From: Acidobacteriota bacterium
GTDB taxonomy: Bacteria; Acidobacteriota; Thermoanaerobaculia; Multivoradales; Multivoraceae
Assembly (NCBI GenBank): GCA_011525365.1
Contig: WTGQ01000003.1
Location: 1 to 64,000 of the forward strand
DNA: 64,000 bases
Direction: 5' to 3'
In this document: in pieces, positions 19,830-31,135 of the stretch
How the letters are laid out: every line of letters begins with the position of its first letter
Numbering within the stretch: the stretch's first letter is position 1
The notes under the pieces: generated by a model
The model's database searches: none
What the model saw: only the letters and a program-made list of their open reading frames with translations
What the model was told of the DNA's origin: nothing
Made by a program: the position numbers and the translations under genes

Positions 19830-21185
19830 CTAAGCGCCGAGTTCGGCTTCGAGGATGCTGGTGATGCTGCCGCAGAGTTCTTCGATGCGGTTCTGGTCGG
19901 GGCCCTCGATCATCACTCGCGCGAGGGCCTCGGTGCCGCTGTAGCGGAGCAGGACGCGGCCTGAGGTTCCGAGTTCGCGCTCGACCGACGCGACGGCTTC
20001 GCTCAGGCCGGGGACGCTCTCCAGCGGCTGCTTCTCGCGCACCTTGACGTTGCGCAGGGTCTGCGGGAAGCGGTGGAAACCGGCGGCCAGGTCGGCGAGC
20101 GGGCGGCCGGAGGAGGCGACGATTGCCGCGACGGCGGCGGCGGTGAGGAGGCCGTCGCCGGTCGTGCCGAGTTCGAGGTCGACGAGGTGGCCGGACTGTT
20201 CGCCGCCGAGGCGGACGGCTTCGCGCCGCATGACCTCGACCACCTCGCGGTCGCCGACGCCGCAGCGAACGACGTCGACCTTCCCGGCTTCGAGCGCCTT
20301 CTCCAGGCCCATGTTCGACATCGTCGTGGCGACGATGCGGCGGCCGGGGAGTTCGCCGCGGGCCGCGAGGTGCGTGGCCCGGACGTAGAGCAGGACGTCG
20401 CCGTCGCAGATCCGTCCCCGGTGGTCGCAGAGCACGGCGCGGTCGGCATCGCCGTCGAGCGCGACGCCGAGGTCGCTGCCCGTGGCGCGGGTGAATGCCG
20501 CGATGCGCTCGGTGCAGGTCGAGCCGCAGTCGAGGTTGATGTTGCGGCCGTCCGGCCGGTCGCAGGTGACCGCGCAGTCGGCACCCAGGCCGGTGAAGAG
20601 CCGTTCGGCGTACGGAGCGCCGGCGCCGTTCGCGGCGTCGACGGCGATTCGCAGGCCGGCCAGGGGCCGGTCCCCCGGCAGCGAGGCGGCCAGGTGGTCG
20701 AGGTAGCGCTCCGCGAGTTCGGGTTCGTCGTCGAGTCTGTCCGCCGCCTTCGGCGGGAGCGGGTCAGAAGACCCGCGTACCCAGCGCACCCGGTCTTCAA
20801 TCCAGTCCTCGATCGCCCGCTCGACATCGGAATCGACCTTGAAACCGTCCGCTCCGAACAGTTTGACGCCGTTGTCCGTGTACGGGTTGTGGCTGGCGGA
20901 GACGACGATGCCCCCGGCGGCGCCCAGCTCGGTGACGAGCCAGGCCACCGCCGGCGTGGGCACGACGCCGGCCGAGCGCACTTCGCAGCCCGCTGCGCGG
21001 ATGGCCGCGGCGAGCCAGCCGGCGATCTCGGCGCGGCTGGCGCGGGTGTCGCCGCCGAGGATGAGCGCCCCGTCGCCGCAGAGTGTGGCGAACGAGTAGC
21101 CGACGGCCTGGACGGTGCGCCGATCGAGCGGCGGCGTACCGAAGACGGCGCGCATGCCGTCTGTGCCGAACAGTCTTCGCGTCAA
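19830..21185 (-). CDS. glmM: Phosphoglucosamine mutase
   Basis: The 451-residue alpha-D-phosphohexomutase has FGTDGMR at the N-terminus, the phosphoserine loop VSASHNP (about residue 97-103), a metal loop with DGDADR, and the C-terminal phosphate-binding RYSGTE. It converts glucosamine-6-P to glucosamine-1-P for peptidoglycan and LPS. The TTG start overlaps the ybbR TGA as TTGA, implying coupling. An in-frame copy of palindrome family 2 (about residues 134-141, part of VRWVRGSSDPLPPK) forms an apparent insertion just after the VERAIED helix. Confidence 0.95.
   Translation of the reverse strand: MTRRLFGTDGMRAVFGTPPLDRRTVQAVGYSFATLCGDGALILGGDTRASRAEIAGWLAAAIRAAGCEVRSAGVVPTPAVAWLVTELGAAGGIVVSASHNPYTDNGVKLFGADGFKVDSDVERAIEDWIEDRVRWVRGSSDPLPPKAADRLDDEPELAERYLDHLAASLPGDRPLAGLRIAVDAANGAGAPYAERLFTGLGADCAVTCDRPDGRNINLDCGSTCTERIAAFTRATGSDLGVALDGDADRAVLCDHRGRICDGDVLLYVRATHLAARGELPGRRIVATTMSNMGLEKALEAGKVDVVRCGVGDREVVEVMRREAVRLGGEQSGHLVDLELGTTGDGLLTAAAVAAIVASSGRPLADLAAGFHRFPQTLRNVKVREKQPLESVPGLSEAVASVERELGTSGRVLLRYSGTEALARVMIEGPDQNRIEELCGSITSILEAELGA
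20761..20784 (+). repeat. Palindrome family 2 copy inside glmM
   Basis: GGGTC-AGAA-GACCC hairpin followed by GCGTACCCAG, 24 bp or eight codons. It is in frame within glmM on the minus strand (part of WVRGSSDP). The same 24-bp design occurs at 59816-59839. Confidence 0.75.
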
Positions 21186-21907
21186 CTTCCCGCGCCGGAA
21201 GATTGGGGCTGCCTGGAGATCATCGGCACGAACACGTCGACGATGGTCGGGAACTCGATCTGGACGTGTTCGCTGGCGAACCGCACCCGCACCTGCCTGG
21301 CGGTGAAGTCGAGCCCGCGGCCGGTGAGGTCGATGGGCCCGGCCAGCGCGAACTCCAGCTTGTTGATCTCGGAGCGCGCTCCCTGCACGGTGACCGTCTC
21401 CGGCTCGATCCGGACGTTCCCGTCGTCGACGCTGATGCCGCCGATCGGCTCGCCGATCCAGACGACCTGCACCGGAACGGCGACCGAGATCTCCTCGTCG
21501 ACGTTCAGGACGAGGCGATCCGGCGTCACGGCCACGACCTCGATCTGATCGTCGGGCAGCACGACGTCCTCGGCGGCCAGCACGACCTCGACTTCCCGCG
21601 GGCCGCTGTAGGGACCGGCGGCGAACACGTCGTCGGGCAACGGAACCTGGACGCGGACCTGATCGAGTTCGAGGGAGTCGATCAGCTCGTCGTTGCCCCT
21701 GATACGGACCTGAACCCCTTCCGGCTCGAAGGTCAGCACCCTCAGGCGCTCGTGATCGGGGATCGTCAGCCGCCCCGCCACGTTCGCCTCGATCGGCGGC
21801 GTCGTCATCTCGCGCAGGCGCGGACAGAACGACGCGGGCAGCCAGATGCCGATCGCGATCGCCACCGCGAGGACACGGAACGTCCAGCGGTTGCCGTTCT
21901 CGCTCAT
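21182..21907 (-). CDS. ybbR: YbbR-domain protein (CdaR-like)
   Basis: The 241-residue protein has one N-terminal membrane segment (VLAVAIAIGIWLPASF) followed by YbbR-type beta modules in the extracytoplasmic part (PVQVVWIGEP, IEPETVTVQGARSEI). In many bacteria this protein binds and regulates the diadenylate cyclase encoded next to it. Here the ATG overlaps the dacA TGA as ATGA, and its own stop overlaps glmM, so the three are translated as a coupled unit. Confidence 0.88.
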   Translation of the reverse strand: MSENGNRWTFRVLAVAIAIGIWLPASFCPRLREMTTPPIEANVAGRLTIPDHERLRVLTFEPEGVQVRIRGNDELIDSLELDQVRVQVPLPDDVFAAGPYSGPREVEVVLAAEDVVLPDDQIEVVAVTPDRLVLNVDEEISVAVPVQVVWIGEPIGGISVDDGNVRIEPETVTVQGARSEINKLEFALAGPIDLTGRGLDFTARQVRVRFASEHVQIEFPTIVDVFVPMISRQPQSSGAGS

Positions 21908-22691
21908 CCCGAAAACCTTGTCGTGCCGGGCGCCAGCAACAGTTCGAAGAGCTGGTTGCGCAACTCGCGCAGGGTCAGGTCGCCGCTGAGGCGACCCTCG
22001 TGCGCGATCGAGATCTTACCGGTCTCCTCCGAGACGACGACCACCACCGCGTCCGTCTCCTCGGTGATGCCGATCGCGGCGCGGTGCCGGGTACCGTGCT
22101 CGATGGAAACCCCCGCGCTGGTCGTCAGCGGCAGAAAGCAGGCTGCCGCCGCGATGCGGTCCTTCTGGACGATCACGGCTCCGTCGTGGAGCGGCGTGTC
22201 GCGGGAAAAGACCGTCAGCAGCAGGTCGTGGGAAACCGCCGCGTCGAGGACGATGCCGTTCTCGGCGTAGTCCCGCAGACCGTCGATCCGCTCGACCACG
22301 ATCAGCGCGCCCAGCTTCCGGACCGACAGGGCCTGCGCCGCGATCACGATCTCCTCGATCCCGGACTCGTCCGTCTGGTCCGTCGTCAGGCGGAGCAGTG
22401 GATTGCGGCCGACGCGTGCGAGCGCTCTCCGGATCTGGTTCTGGAACAGGACGACGATGACGATCGGCAGCGCCGGCAACAGGTAGTTCAGCGACGCCTG
22501 CAGCGTGTCCAGGCGAAGCAGCGCCGCGATCCACGCCGCCCCGGCCAGCACCAGGATGCCGACCAGGATGCGAACGCCCCCGGTGCCGCGGATCAGAAGC
22601 AGCAGGTTGTAGACGACGAGGCCGACCACCAGGAGGTCGACCAGATCCCTCCAACCGAGAAGTCCGAGCGGTTGCGCCAGGTCCGCCGTCG

Positions 22692-22695
<4 letters not shown>
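21904..22695 (-). CDS. dacA: Diadenylate cyclase CdaA
   Basis: The DAC domain contains DGAVIV and RHRAAIG, the two ATP-binding/catalytic motifs that make c-di-AMP from two ATP. Three membrane helices precede it. The conserved first helix in the family (pattern [10 protein letters not shown] then LLLLIRGT) extends upstream of the first GTG at 22629. The only start-like codon upstream in frame at a plausible place is CTG at 22695, which overlaps the ftsH TGA as CTGA. I therefore extend the gene to 22695; a GTG start at 22629 would delete most of the first helix. Partner of ybbR and glmM. Confidence 0.85.
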
Positions 22696-24695
<2,000 letters not shown>

Positions 24696-24786
24696 TTTTC
24701 TGAGCCGGGCCTCACCCGCGGGGGACAACGGTCCCGAAGCCCGCAGGATTCCGTAACCACTGTACGAGCGGGTGTCCGGAAGGTTG

Positions 24787-25833
24787 TCATTCCAGCCCCC
24801 TGACTTCAAGGGATCCAATCCCTTGATTCTCCCGGGAATGCGGGCGGAGCACCCGGAGCCGGTCGCGGCTCTGCTCCCAGCGCCAGCCGCCGCCGCAGTC
24901 GCAGCCGACGCGCCGTCCGGTCGACCTCCGCCGATCGAGCTGCCGCGCCAGCTCCCGCCGGGCGTTCCGCGTGGGGGGGTAGGCCGCGCCCGCCAGGCGG
25001 TGCAACCGGGCCAGCGCAGCCGGCCACAGCGACGCCGGCAGCCGCACGAGCGATTCGACCTCGACCTCGCAGGACTGCTCACCGGGGCGCGGCTCCAGCG
25101 CCTCGTCCAGCAGCCGGCGCACGGTGGGCTCGGTCCTCCGGGCGGCCCGCGCCAGACGGACGAGACGCTCGCCGAGGTCCGGAGCCTCCGCCGTGAGGAC
25201 CGGCAACAGGCGGCGGCGGACGAAGTTGCGCCGCGGACCGGAGTCGCGGTTGGTCGGATCGTCGACGGGCTCGACGCCGCTCAGGGCGGCGTAGGCGTGC
25301 AGACTTCGGGGTTCCAGGTCCAGCAAGGGCCGGAGCAGCGGCGGTCCGAGCCGCTTCGAGACCGGCCGCATCGCCCCGAGGCCGGCGGTGCCGCTGCCGA
25401 AGAGGATGCGGAGAAGAACGGTCTCGGCCTGGTCGAGCCGGTGATGGGCGGTCACGACCGCCGCCGCCTGAAGCGAGCGGGCGGCGGCCGCGAGCAGTCG
25501 GTAGCGCTCGGCGCGGGCCCATTCCTCCAGGCTCCGGCCCGGCGGCAGGGAGCGCGCGATGTGGACCCGGAAGGGGACCCCGAGGCGCTCGGCGATCCGG
25601 CCGGCCGCCAGGGCCCGCTGGGCCGACCCGTCGTCCAGCCGGTGGTCGACGTGGACCGCCACGGGTTTCCAGCCGAACCGGGGCGCGCCGACCCGCACGG
25701 CGCGCAGCAGCGCCGTCGAGTCGGGACCGCCGGAGAAGGCGACGGCCAGAGGAGCGTCACGGACCGCCTGGGCCAGTTCCGGGCGCCTGGAGAAGAAACC
25801 GGCGACCGCGGCGTCGACCGGTTGAATGGTCAT
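24787..25833 (-). CDS. tilS: tRNA(Ile)-lysidine synthase
   Basis: The 348-residue N-type ATP pyrophosphatase has the PP-loop FSGGPDST (SGGxDS), the [14 protein letters not shown] segment and [11 protein letters not shown]. It converts C34 of tRNA-Ile(CAU) to lysidine. The ATG at 25833 is chosen because a longer reading (to 25899) would enter the tRNA-Met gene. The C-terminal region is shorter than in E. coli. It lies 33 bp downstream of tRNA-Met(CAU) and upstream of ftsH, the common bacterial tilS-ftsH order. Confidence 0.92.
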   Translation of the reverse strand: MTIQPVDAAVAGFFSRRPELAQAVRDAPLAVAFSGGPDSTALLRAVRVGAPRFGWKPVAVHVDHRLDDGSAQRALAAGRIAERLGVPFRVHIARSLPPGRSLEEWARAERYRLLAAAARSLQAAAVVTAHHRLDQAETVLLRILFGSGTAGLGAMRPVSKRLGPPLLRPLLDLEPRSLHAYAALSGVEPVDDPTNRDSGPRRNFVRRRLLPVLTAEAPDLGERLVRLARAARRTEPTVRRLLDEALEPRPGEQSCEVEVESLVRLPASLWPAALARLHRLAGAAYPPTRNARRELARQLDRRRSTGRRVGCDCGGGWRWEQSRDRLRVLRPHSRENQGIGSLEVRGLE

Positions 25834-25866
25834 CGTCGCACCTCGGCAGCCAGCGAAAGCGTGAAG

Positions 25867-25943
25867 TGGTGGCGGTGGAGGGACTCGAACCCCCGACACA
25901 GCGGATATGAGCCGCTTGCTCTAACCGGCTGAGCTACACCGCC
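25867..25943 (-). tRNA. tRNA-Met (CAT), elongator
   Basis: 77 nt including encoded CCA. Acceptor GGCGGTG pairs with CACCGCC; the anticodon loop is CTCATAT; the T loop is TTCGAGT. The 1-72 pair is G-C, so it is not an initiator tRNA. The overall sequence resembles Bacillus elongator tRNA-Met more than tRNA-Ile2, but CAU alone cannot exclude an isoleucine (lysidine) tRNA. Confidence 0.92.
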
Positions 25944-25966
25944 GGATCGACGCGGAACCCTACCGC

Positions 25967-26254
25967 TCAGGGGCCGGGCTTGCGCAGCGAATCCTGACAG
26001 CTCCGGAACTGGCCGAAGAAGCTGCGCATCGACTCGGACAGCGCCTCGTCGTTCAACCGGTAGATCACGTTCTGGCCGCGCCTCTGGTCGATCACCAGGT
26101 CGGCTTCCTTGAGCACGGACAGATGGCGCGAGATGGTCGGCTGGGAGAGATCGAACTCGCCGACGATGTCGCCGACGCATCGCTGCTCGTCTTCCAGCAG
26201 CCGGAGTATGTTCTGCCGGGTCGAGTCGGACAGCGCCTTGAAGACCTTCGTCAT
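25967..26254 (-). CDS. ArsR-family HTH regulator
   Basis: A 95-residue winged-helix repressor from MTKVFKALSDSTRQNILRLL through the recognition helix FDLSQPTISRHLSVL and a beta-wing with RRGQNVIYRL. The first helix block is the classical ArsR N-terminus, so I start at 26254 rather than at a non-conserved extension to 26359. No metal-binding cysteine pair (ELCVCDL type) is present: only one Cys (RCVGD) sits in the usual place, so a non-metal inducer is likely. The target is unknown. Confidence 0.85.
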   Translation of the reverse strand: MTKVFKALSDSTRQNILRLLEDEQRCVGDIVGEFDLSQPTISRHLSVLKEADLVIDQRRGQNVIYRLNDEALSESMRSFFGQFRSCQDSLRKPGP

Positions 26255-26405
26255 GTGACGGGAGCGCCGGTCGCGAGGCTCGAGGCCGCTCAGCGAGCCG
26301 CCCAGGCGTACAGGCCGATCGCCCATGCGTACGGGCCGATGTTCTGTCTTCTGGTCCACGATCAGGTATCTCCAGGGAATGAAGAGAGTTAGCCATTATG
26401 GCATA

Positions 26406-26420
26406 ACTTCGGCCCGAAGT
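26406..26420. promoter_or_regulatory. Palindrome between the sigma factor and ArsR genes
   Basis: ACTTCGG-C-CCGAAGT, a 15-bp inverted repeat, with a third half-site CCGAAGT at about 26435-26441. It lies just past the sigma-factor stop and about 150 bp upstream of arsR. It may be an ArsR operator or part of a weak terminator. There is no T-tract on the minus strand after it. Confidence 0.4.
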
Positions 26421-26426
26421 GGGACG

Positions 26427-27116
26427 TCAGGCACCCGAAGTGAGCCGTGCCGGCATGAGAAGGCCCCTGCGACGGAGCTCCCGGCGCATTCGGCTGAGCA
26501 CCGTCGCCACGGTCGCCGGCGCCAGTTGGACCACGTGCGCCGCCTCGCGGGAGTTCCACCCGTCGACCACCATGCGCTCCGTGAGCCAGATGTCGCGCCG
26601 GGCGGTGCCGCCGGGTCTGGCGACGCACCAGCACTCGCGGCGGAACCGGCGGCGGAGCTCCTGCGCGTAGATGAGGTCGAGAGGACTGGAGGCCCGGCTC
26701 GGCACGTCGAAGCCGTCGACGTTCTCGGCGAGCGCCTCCAGGGCATCGATGCTGAGTTCGATTGCCGGACCGCGCTTGAGCGCCCGGCGGGCGCGCAACC
26801 AGTCGATCAGGGTGCTCCGGGCTACCCGGCGCAGGTAGGACCGGATGGTCGTTTCGGATCGCCCGCGGCAGCCGCGCAACACCCGGCGGTCGTTCTGAAG
26901 CAGGCGGACATAGGTCTCCTGGATCACCTCGTCGAGGAGATCCCGGTTCAGGAACACGCCGTAGCTGCGTCCGAGGCCGGCGAGGGTACTCCGCAACATC
27001 GGGTCGACGCGCCGAACCAGGGATGCCCAATCCGCATCCCGGGCGACGCACTGGCGCCAAAGCACGGGGAAGTCGTGCGGCTCCCCGCTCTGCTGGTGGT
27101 AAGTCTGTGGGGTCAT
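26427..27116 (-). CDS. Sigma-70 family RNA polymerase sigma factor (ECF-like)
   Basis: About 229 residues. Region 2 includes RDLLDEVIQETYVRLLQN and RSYLRRVARSTLIDWLR, and region 4 is ERMVVDGWNSREAAHVVQLAPATVATVLSRMRREL with a helix-turn-helix. The spacer between them (about 60 residues) is longer than usual for the ECF group. The start is taken at 27116 because GGAG lies 6 nt before this ATG; an ATG at 27128 is possible. No anti-sigma gene is adjacent, so the control signal is unknown. Confidence 0.8.
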   Translation of the reverse strand: MTPQTYHQQSGEPHDFPVLWRQCVARDADWASLVRRVDPMLRSTLAGLGRSYGVFLNRDLLDEVIQETYVRLLQNDRRVLRGCRGRSETTIRSYLRRVARSTLIDWLRARRALKRGPAIELSIDALEALAENVDGFDVPSRASSPLDLIYAQELRRRFRRECWCVARPGGTARRDIWLTERMVVDGWNSREAAHVVQLAPATVATVLSRMRRELRRRGLLMPARLTSGA

Positions 27117-27215
27117 CTTCCGCTCCATGCAAGTGGAGCGGAGGCGCCCGGGCCGGCCTACTCAGGGTTTGGCGAGGGCGGTGGAGCGTAGCACTCCCCG
27201 CGCACGCTGTGGGGG

Positions 27216-27371
27216 TTACCGCATCTTCTCTTCGACGAACTCGACGTGGCGTCGGATCTTCGGGTCGTACTTCTTCAGCTTCAGCTTCTCCTGGCCGAGC
27301 TTCTTGTTCTTCGTCGTCGTGTAGAAGTACCCGGTACCGGCACTCGATACGAGCTTGATCTTGTCTCTCAC
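27216..27371 (-). CDS. rpmG: 50S ribosomal protein L33
   Basis: A 51-residue basic protein, [14 protein letters not shown] then [10 protein letters not shown] and the terminal [18 protein letters not shown], a clear L33. GTG start at 27369-27371 with GAGGTGA 4 nt upstream. The CxxC zinc knuckles are absent, as in C- (zinc-free) L33 types. It sits between the sigma factor and tRNA-Asp. Confidence 0.93.
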   Translation of the reverse strand: MRDKIKLVSSAGTGYFYTTTKNKKLGQEKLKLKKYDPKIRRHVEFVEEKMR

Positions 27372-27420
27372 GTCGTCACCTCAACATGCGGTCCGGCGGC
27401 TTCGAGGGCTAGGAGCGGAA

Positions 27421-27497
27421 TGGCGGGGCCGACGGGACTCGAACCCGCGACCTCCGGCGTGACAGGCCGGCATTCTAACCAGCTGAACTACGACCCC
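27421..27497 (-). tRNA. tRNA-Asp (GTC)
   Basis: 77 nt with CCA. Acceptor GGGGTCG/CGGCCCC; anticodon loop CTGTCAC; T loop TTCGAGT. Upstream of rpmG in the same direction. Confidence 0.95.
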
Positions 27498-27571
27498 GTG
27501 GGTCCGTCTCCTCGTATTCTCCCTCGCTTGCTTCGTCCTGTTCCCTGGTCGCGCGTACTCCGGAACCTCCG

Positions 27572-27646
27572 TGGTGGGAGGTGGGGGATTCGAACCCGCG
27601 ACCCCCTGCGTGTAAAGCAGGTGCTCTACCCCTGAGCTAACCTCCC
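27572..27646 (-). tRNA. tRNA-Val (TAC)
   Basis: 75 nt with CCA. Acceptor GGGAGGT/ACCTCCC; anticodon loop TTTACAC. The T stem GCGGG/CCCCC has one C50-C64 mismatch, which is unusual but compatible with function. It precedes tRNA-Asp on the same strand by about 75 bp. Confidence 0.93.
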
Positions 27647-27793
27647 CGGCGGCGACCCTTCGGCCGTCCGGCGGACATCGCAGGCCGCGGGATCTTAGGG
27701 CAGGCGGGGGGCGTCGTCAATGAACGCACAGGCAGCCTCACTCCGTGGCACAATCGCGGCGGCAGAACCATCTTCTCTGAGGAGTACTCACTC

Positions 27794-28393
27794 ATGCACG
27801 AAGTTCCCGATCTGGCCTACCCGTTCGACGCTCTCGAGCCTCACATCGACGCGCGGACGATGGAGATACACCACGACAAGCACCACGCGGCCTACGTGGC
27901 CAATCTGAACGGGGCGCTCGAAGGGCGCGACGACCTCGCGGCGAGGAGCGTCGAGAACCTGCTCAGCAACTTCCACGAGGTGCCGGACTCCATCAAGGGC
28001 GCCGTGCGCAACCACGGCGGCGGCCACGCCAACCACTCGCTGTTCTGGTCCGTCATGAGCCCGAACGGCGGCGGCGCGCCGAGCGGCGACCTGGCCACCG
28101 CCATCGACATCCGGTTCGGCAGCTTCGACCAGTTGAAGGAGCGCTTCGTCAGCGCCGCCATGGGCCAGTTCGGCAGCGGCTGGGGCTGGCTGGTGAGCGG
28201 CGACGACGGCCTGGCCGTGATCGCGCGGCCCAACCAGGACTCACCGCTGATGGAGGGTCTGACGCCCCTGCTCGGAGTCGACGTGTGGGAGCACGCCTAC
28301 TACCTGAACTACCAGAACCGGCGGCTGGACTACCTGAACGCGTTCTGGAACGTGGTGGACTGGGAGGCTGTGGCGGCGCGGTTCAGAGGGTAG
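27794..28393 (+). CDS. sodB: Superoxide dismutase (Fe/Mn type)
   Basis: 199 residues with the four metal ligands in place: His26-27 ([11 protein letters not shown]), His near 80 (HANHSLFW), Asp and His in [13 protein letters not shown]. The signature FGSGWGWLV is present. It converts superoxide to oxygen and hydrogen peroxide in the cytoplasm. The GAGGAG about 9 nt before the ATG is a good ribosome binding site. Metal choice (Fe versus Mn) cannot be decided reliably. Followed by a palindromic repeat. Confidence 0.95.
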   Translation: MHEVPDLAYPFDALEPHIDARTMEIHHDKHHAAYVANLNGALEGRDDLAARSVENLLSNFHEVPDSIKGAVRNHGGGHANHSLFWSVMSPNGGGAPSGDLATAIDIRFGSFDQLKERFVSAAMGQFGSGWGWLVSGDDGLAVIARPNQDSPLMEGLTPLLGVDVWEHAYYLNYQNRRLDYLNAFWNVVDWEAVAARFRG

Positions 28394-28400
28394 CTACTGG

Positions 28401-28454
28401 CTCGCCGCTTCGCGGCTCGCGCTTGATGCCGGCCGGAAGGCCGGCGCACCGACA
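28401..28454 (+). repeat. 27-bp palindrome copy 11 with companion hairpin
   Basis: Companion GCCGCTTCGCGGC followed by the core at 28428-28454, with a one-base loop variant (CGGAAG for CAGAAG). It lies between the convergent ends of sodB and ctpA, where it could act as a bidirectional mRNA 3' structure. Confidence 0.8.
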
Positions 28455-28486
28455 CCCGCGGCAATGAGGCCGGCGCACCGGCGCCG

Positions 28487-30211
28487 CTACTGGGCTACGA
28501 AACCGGAGCTGCGGTTACGGCCGCGGGTCTTGCGGTCCTGCTGCATGCGGCGCTCCAGCAGCTCTTCCGCTTCGTCGAGCAGTTCGAGCGCCCGTGCGAG
28601 CTGGTTGTCGAGCTGCCGCTCGGCCTTGAAGCCCTCGGTCAGTCCGAACGCGGTGTTGAAGATCTCGTAGCGGAGCCGCACGCGGGCGTGGCGCTCGACG
28701 TCGGGATCCTCGAGCGCCTCTTCGAGTTCCTCGGCGGAGACGAGCTCCTCCTCGACGATCCAGTCCCAGAAGCGCTCCAGGTAGTCCTCGGGCACCCGCC
28801 AGTCGGTGGAGTCGACCCCCTCGGGCACTCCCTGCTCGAAGGGAAAGCGGTGGAAGCCGCTCTGGATCCGCAGGCGCGTGATGACGGCCGGGTCCTCGTC
28901 CAGTTCGACGATGTAGTCGGGGGTCACGCCGCCGCCGCCGTACACCTTTCGGCCGAGGTCGGTGTAGAAGACCGGGCGATCGTCTTTCTCCGGCCCATCG
29001 GTCTCCGGCGACGCCGCGGGGCGCCCGCCGTCTCCCTCAAGGAGGTCCTCTTCGAGCGCGTCGCGAAGGGCTTCCCTGGCGGACTCGTCTTCGTCGCCGT
29101 TGTCGCCGTCCGCGTCGTATCCGGTGTAGTAGTCCCAGTACGAGGAGTAGTCCCGCTGGATCAACCGCCCCGCCGGCGTGTAGTAGCGCGCCGTCGTCAG
29201 GGCGAGACCGGCGCCGTAGGACAGCTCGTAGACCGTCTGCACCAGGCCCTTGCCCCAGGTCGACTCCCCGACGACCAGGCCCACGTCGTGATCCTGGATG
29301 GCGCCCGAGACGATCTCCGAGGCGGAAGCGGAGCCACCGTTCACCAGCACGACGATCGGCAAGCCGAGCGGTTCGTGACGACCCGAGGAACGGTACGACT
29401 GGTGGGAACTGTCGATCCGGCCCCGGGTCTGGACGATCGTCGTACCGGGAGGCACGAACTGGTCGGAGACGGCGATCGCCTGGTCGAGCAGGCCGCCGCC
29501 GTTGCCCCGGAGGTCGAGGATCAAGCGCCGCATGCCCTGTTCCCTGAGATCGGCCAGGGCCCGCGCGACCTCTCCGCCGGTCGAACGGGAGAAGTCGGTG
29601 ATCCAGAGGAAGCCGGTTTCCGGCGTCAGCATGTGGGCGTGGCGCACGGTCTCCTGCGGGATCTCGGCCCGCGTCACCGTGACCTCCAGCGGTTCGTCCA
29701 GGCCGGGGCGAAGCAGCGTGACCGTGACGTCCGTTCCCTTCGGCCCCTTGAGCTTCCGGATCGCCTCGTTGGGGTTCATCTCCTCGGTCGGCTCACCGTT
29801 GATCAGGTGGATGATGTCGCCGGCCCGGATGCCCTTCTCGTAGCCGGGCGTACCCTCGATCGGCGAGATCACGGTCAGGCGGCCGTTGCGCGTTCCGACG
29901 TAGATGCCCAGGCCGTAGAAGGAACTCTGCTGGCGTTCGCGCATCGTGTCGTAGGCCACGGGCGGCAGGAAGCTCGTGTGCGGATCGAGGTTGCGCAGCA
30001 TGCCCCCGATCGAGGCGTAGACGAGATCCCGGTAGGTGACGTCGTCGACCGCGTAGTTCGCGTGGGCCGTCTCGACCAACTCCGTGTAGAGGCGGACCTG
30101 GGCCACCTGCTCCGCGTCGAGGAAGGCCAGCAGGTTGCCGCCCGCGAGCCCGCCGACCACCAGGGCCGCGGCAAAGAGAAGAAGTGCCAGATTGCGCCAG
30201 GGTTTCTTCAC
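28487..30211 (-). CDS. ctpA: S41 C-terminal processing peptidase (CtpA/Prc family)
   Basis: 574 residues. An N-terminal membrane anchor/signal (LALLLFAAALVVGGLAGG), a PDZ domain (SSFYGLGIYVG, GYEKGIRAGDIIHLING), then the S41 catalytic core with Ser in NGGSASASEI (about 295) and Lys in STWGKGLVQ (about 321). It cleaves C-terminal tails of envelope proteins. A charged coiled-coil-like extension of about 130 residues ends the protein, richer in Glu/Arg than in typical CtpA. Upstream of it lie tatC and tatA. Confidence 0.9.
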   Translation of the reverse strand: MKKPWRNLALLLFAAALVVGGLAGGNLLAFLDAEQVAQVRLYTELVETAHANYAVDDVTYRDLVYASIGGMLRNLDPHTSFLPPVAYDTMRERQQSSFYGLGIYVGTRNGRLTVISPIEGTPGYEKGIRAGDIIHLINGEPTEEMNPNEAIRKLKGPKGTDVTVTLLRPGLDEPLEVTVTRAEIPQETVRHAHMLTPETGFLWITDFSRSTGGEVARALADLREQGMRRLILDLRGNGGGLLDQAIAVSDQFVPPGTTIVQTRGRIDSSHQSYRSSGRHEPLGLPIVVLVNGGSASASEIVSGAIQDHDVGLVVGESTWGKGLVQTVYELSYGAGLALTTARYYTPAGRLIQRDYSSYWDYYTGYDADGDNGDEDESAREALRDALEEDLLEGDGGRPAASPETDGPEKDDRPVFYTDLGRKVYGGGGVTPDYIVELDEDPAVITRLRIQSGFHRFPFEQGVPEGVDSTDWRVPEDYLERFWDWIVEEELVSAEELEEALEDPDVERHARVRLRYEIFNTAFGLTEGFKAERQLDNQLARALELLDEAEELLERRMQQDRKTRGRNRSSGFVAQ

Positions 30212-30248
30212 GGGAAGCCGGGAGTGTACCAGCGAGCGGGCAGGGCGT

Positions 30249-30277
30249 CGCTGGGTGCGCGGTGTCGGTGCGCCGGC
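30249..30277 (-). repeat. Composite 29-bp repeat (family 1 half + family 2 tail), reverse orientation
   Basis: An exact reverse complement of 31537-31565. It combines the GCCGGCGCACCGACA half of family 1 with the CGCGCACCCAGCG tail of family 2. It lacks the first hairpin arm. It sits between ctpA and tatC. Confidence 0.65.
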
Positions 30278-30286
30278 ATGCGCGAG

Positions 30287-31135
30287 TCAATCCCCCTCGT
30301 CCTCGATCCGCTTCCTCCGCCGCTGCACCAGCGCCGAGGCGCCGACGCCGACCAGGTAGAGAAGCACAGTGGGCCCCGCCACGATCGTCATGTTTATCGC
30401 GTCCGGCGTCGGCGTGATCACCGCGGAGACCACGATGATGATGAGCACCGCCCAGCGGAAGTGTCGCATCAGGAACCGCGGCGTCACCACCCCGAGCTGC
30501 GACAACATGAAGATGACGATGGGAAGCTGGAACATGACCGCCAGACCGAGCAGCACGTTGACCGCGAAGCTGAAGTAGCGCTCGATCCGGATGTCGGCGT
30601 CCCAGTTGGCGTTGAGGCCCATGTTGACCAGGAACTCGGTCGCAAAGGGGAGGGCGACAAAGTAGCCAAAGGCGCCGCCGCCGATGAAGAAGAGGGAACC
30701 GAAGAAGATGAAGGGAATCGCGTAGCGCTTCTCGCGCCGGTAGAGCCCGGGCGCGACAAAACCCCAGAGCTGGGCGACGAGATAGGGCGAGGTGACGAAG
30801 ACGGCGGCCAGCAGCGCCACCTTCACCTGCACGATGAAGGGATCCGCGACGCCGTCGAAGACGAGCTGATCGACGTGGGGCTCGATCGGTTTCGCCAGCA
30901 GGTTGTAGATCTGCTCGGCGAACGCGAAGCAGCCGAAGAACGCGACCACGACGACGATCAGCGTACGCAGGATGCGGCGGCGCAACTCGTCGAGGTGCTC
31001 GAGCAGCGTCATCCGCGGAAGTTCTTCTTCCTCCTCCTCGGCCCTCCGCTTGCCCAGCCTCGTCTCGGGCAACCGCTCCGGTTCCGGCGCTTCGGGCGTC
31101 TGTCCCTGTTCGGGCTCTTCAGGCGGCGGGGTCAC
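30287..31135 (-). CDS. tatC: Sec-independent protein translocase TatC
   Basis: The six-helix Tat core starts at [13 protein letters not shown] and contains the conserved [18 protein letters not shown] region and SPYLVAQ. With TatA it exports folded twin-arginine proteins. I start at the GTG (31135), 17 bp inside the tatA 3' end, which adds a Pro/Glu-rich cytoplasmic segment of 41 residues; the ATG at 31012 would give the minimal protein. Its immediate TatA neighbour supports the function. Confidence 0.9.
   Translation of the reverse strand: MTPPPEEPEQGQTPEAPEPERLPETRLGKRRAEEEEEELPRMTLLEHLDELRRRILRTLIVVVVAFFGCFAFAEQIYNLLAKPIEPHVDQLVFDGVADPFIVQVKVALLAAVFVTSPYLVAQLWGFVAPGLYRREKRYAIPFIFFGSLFFIGGGAFGYFVALPFATEFLVNMGLNANWDADIRIERYFSFAVNVLLGLAVMFQLPIVIFMLSQLGVVTPRFLMRHFRWAVLIIIVVSAVITPTPDAINMTIVAGPTVLLYLVGVGASALVQRRRKRIEDEGD

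Noticed and set aside
25867-25943. tRNA-Ile2 (lysidine) rather than tRNA-Met
   Set aside because: The acceptor and arm sequences fit elongator tRNA-Met better, though tilS is next to it; certainty needs covariance scoring.
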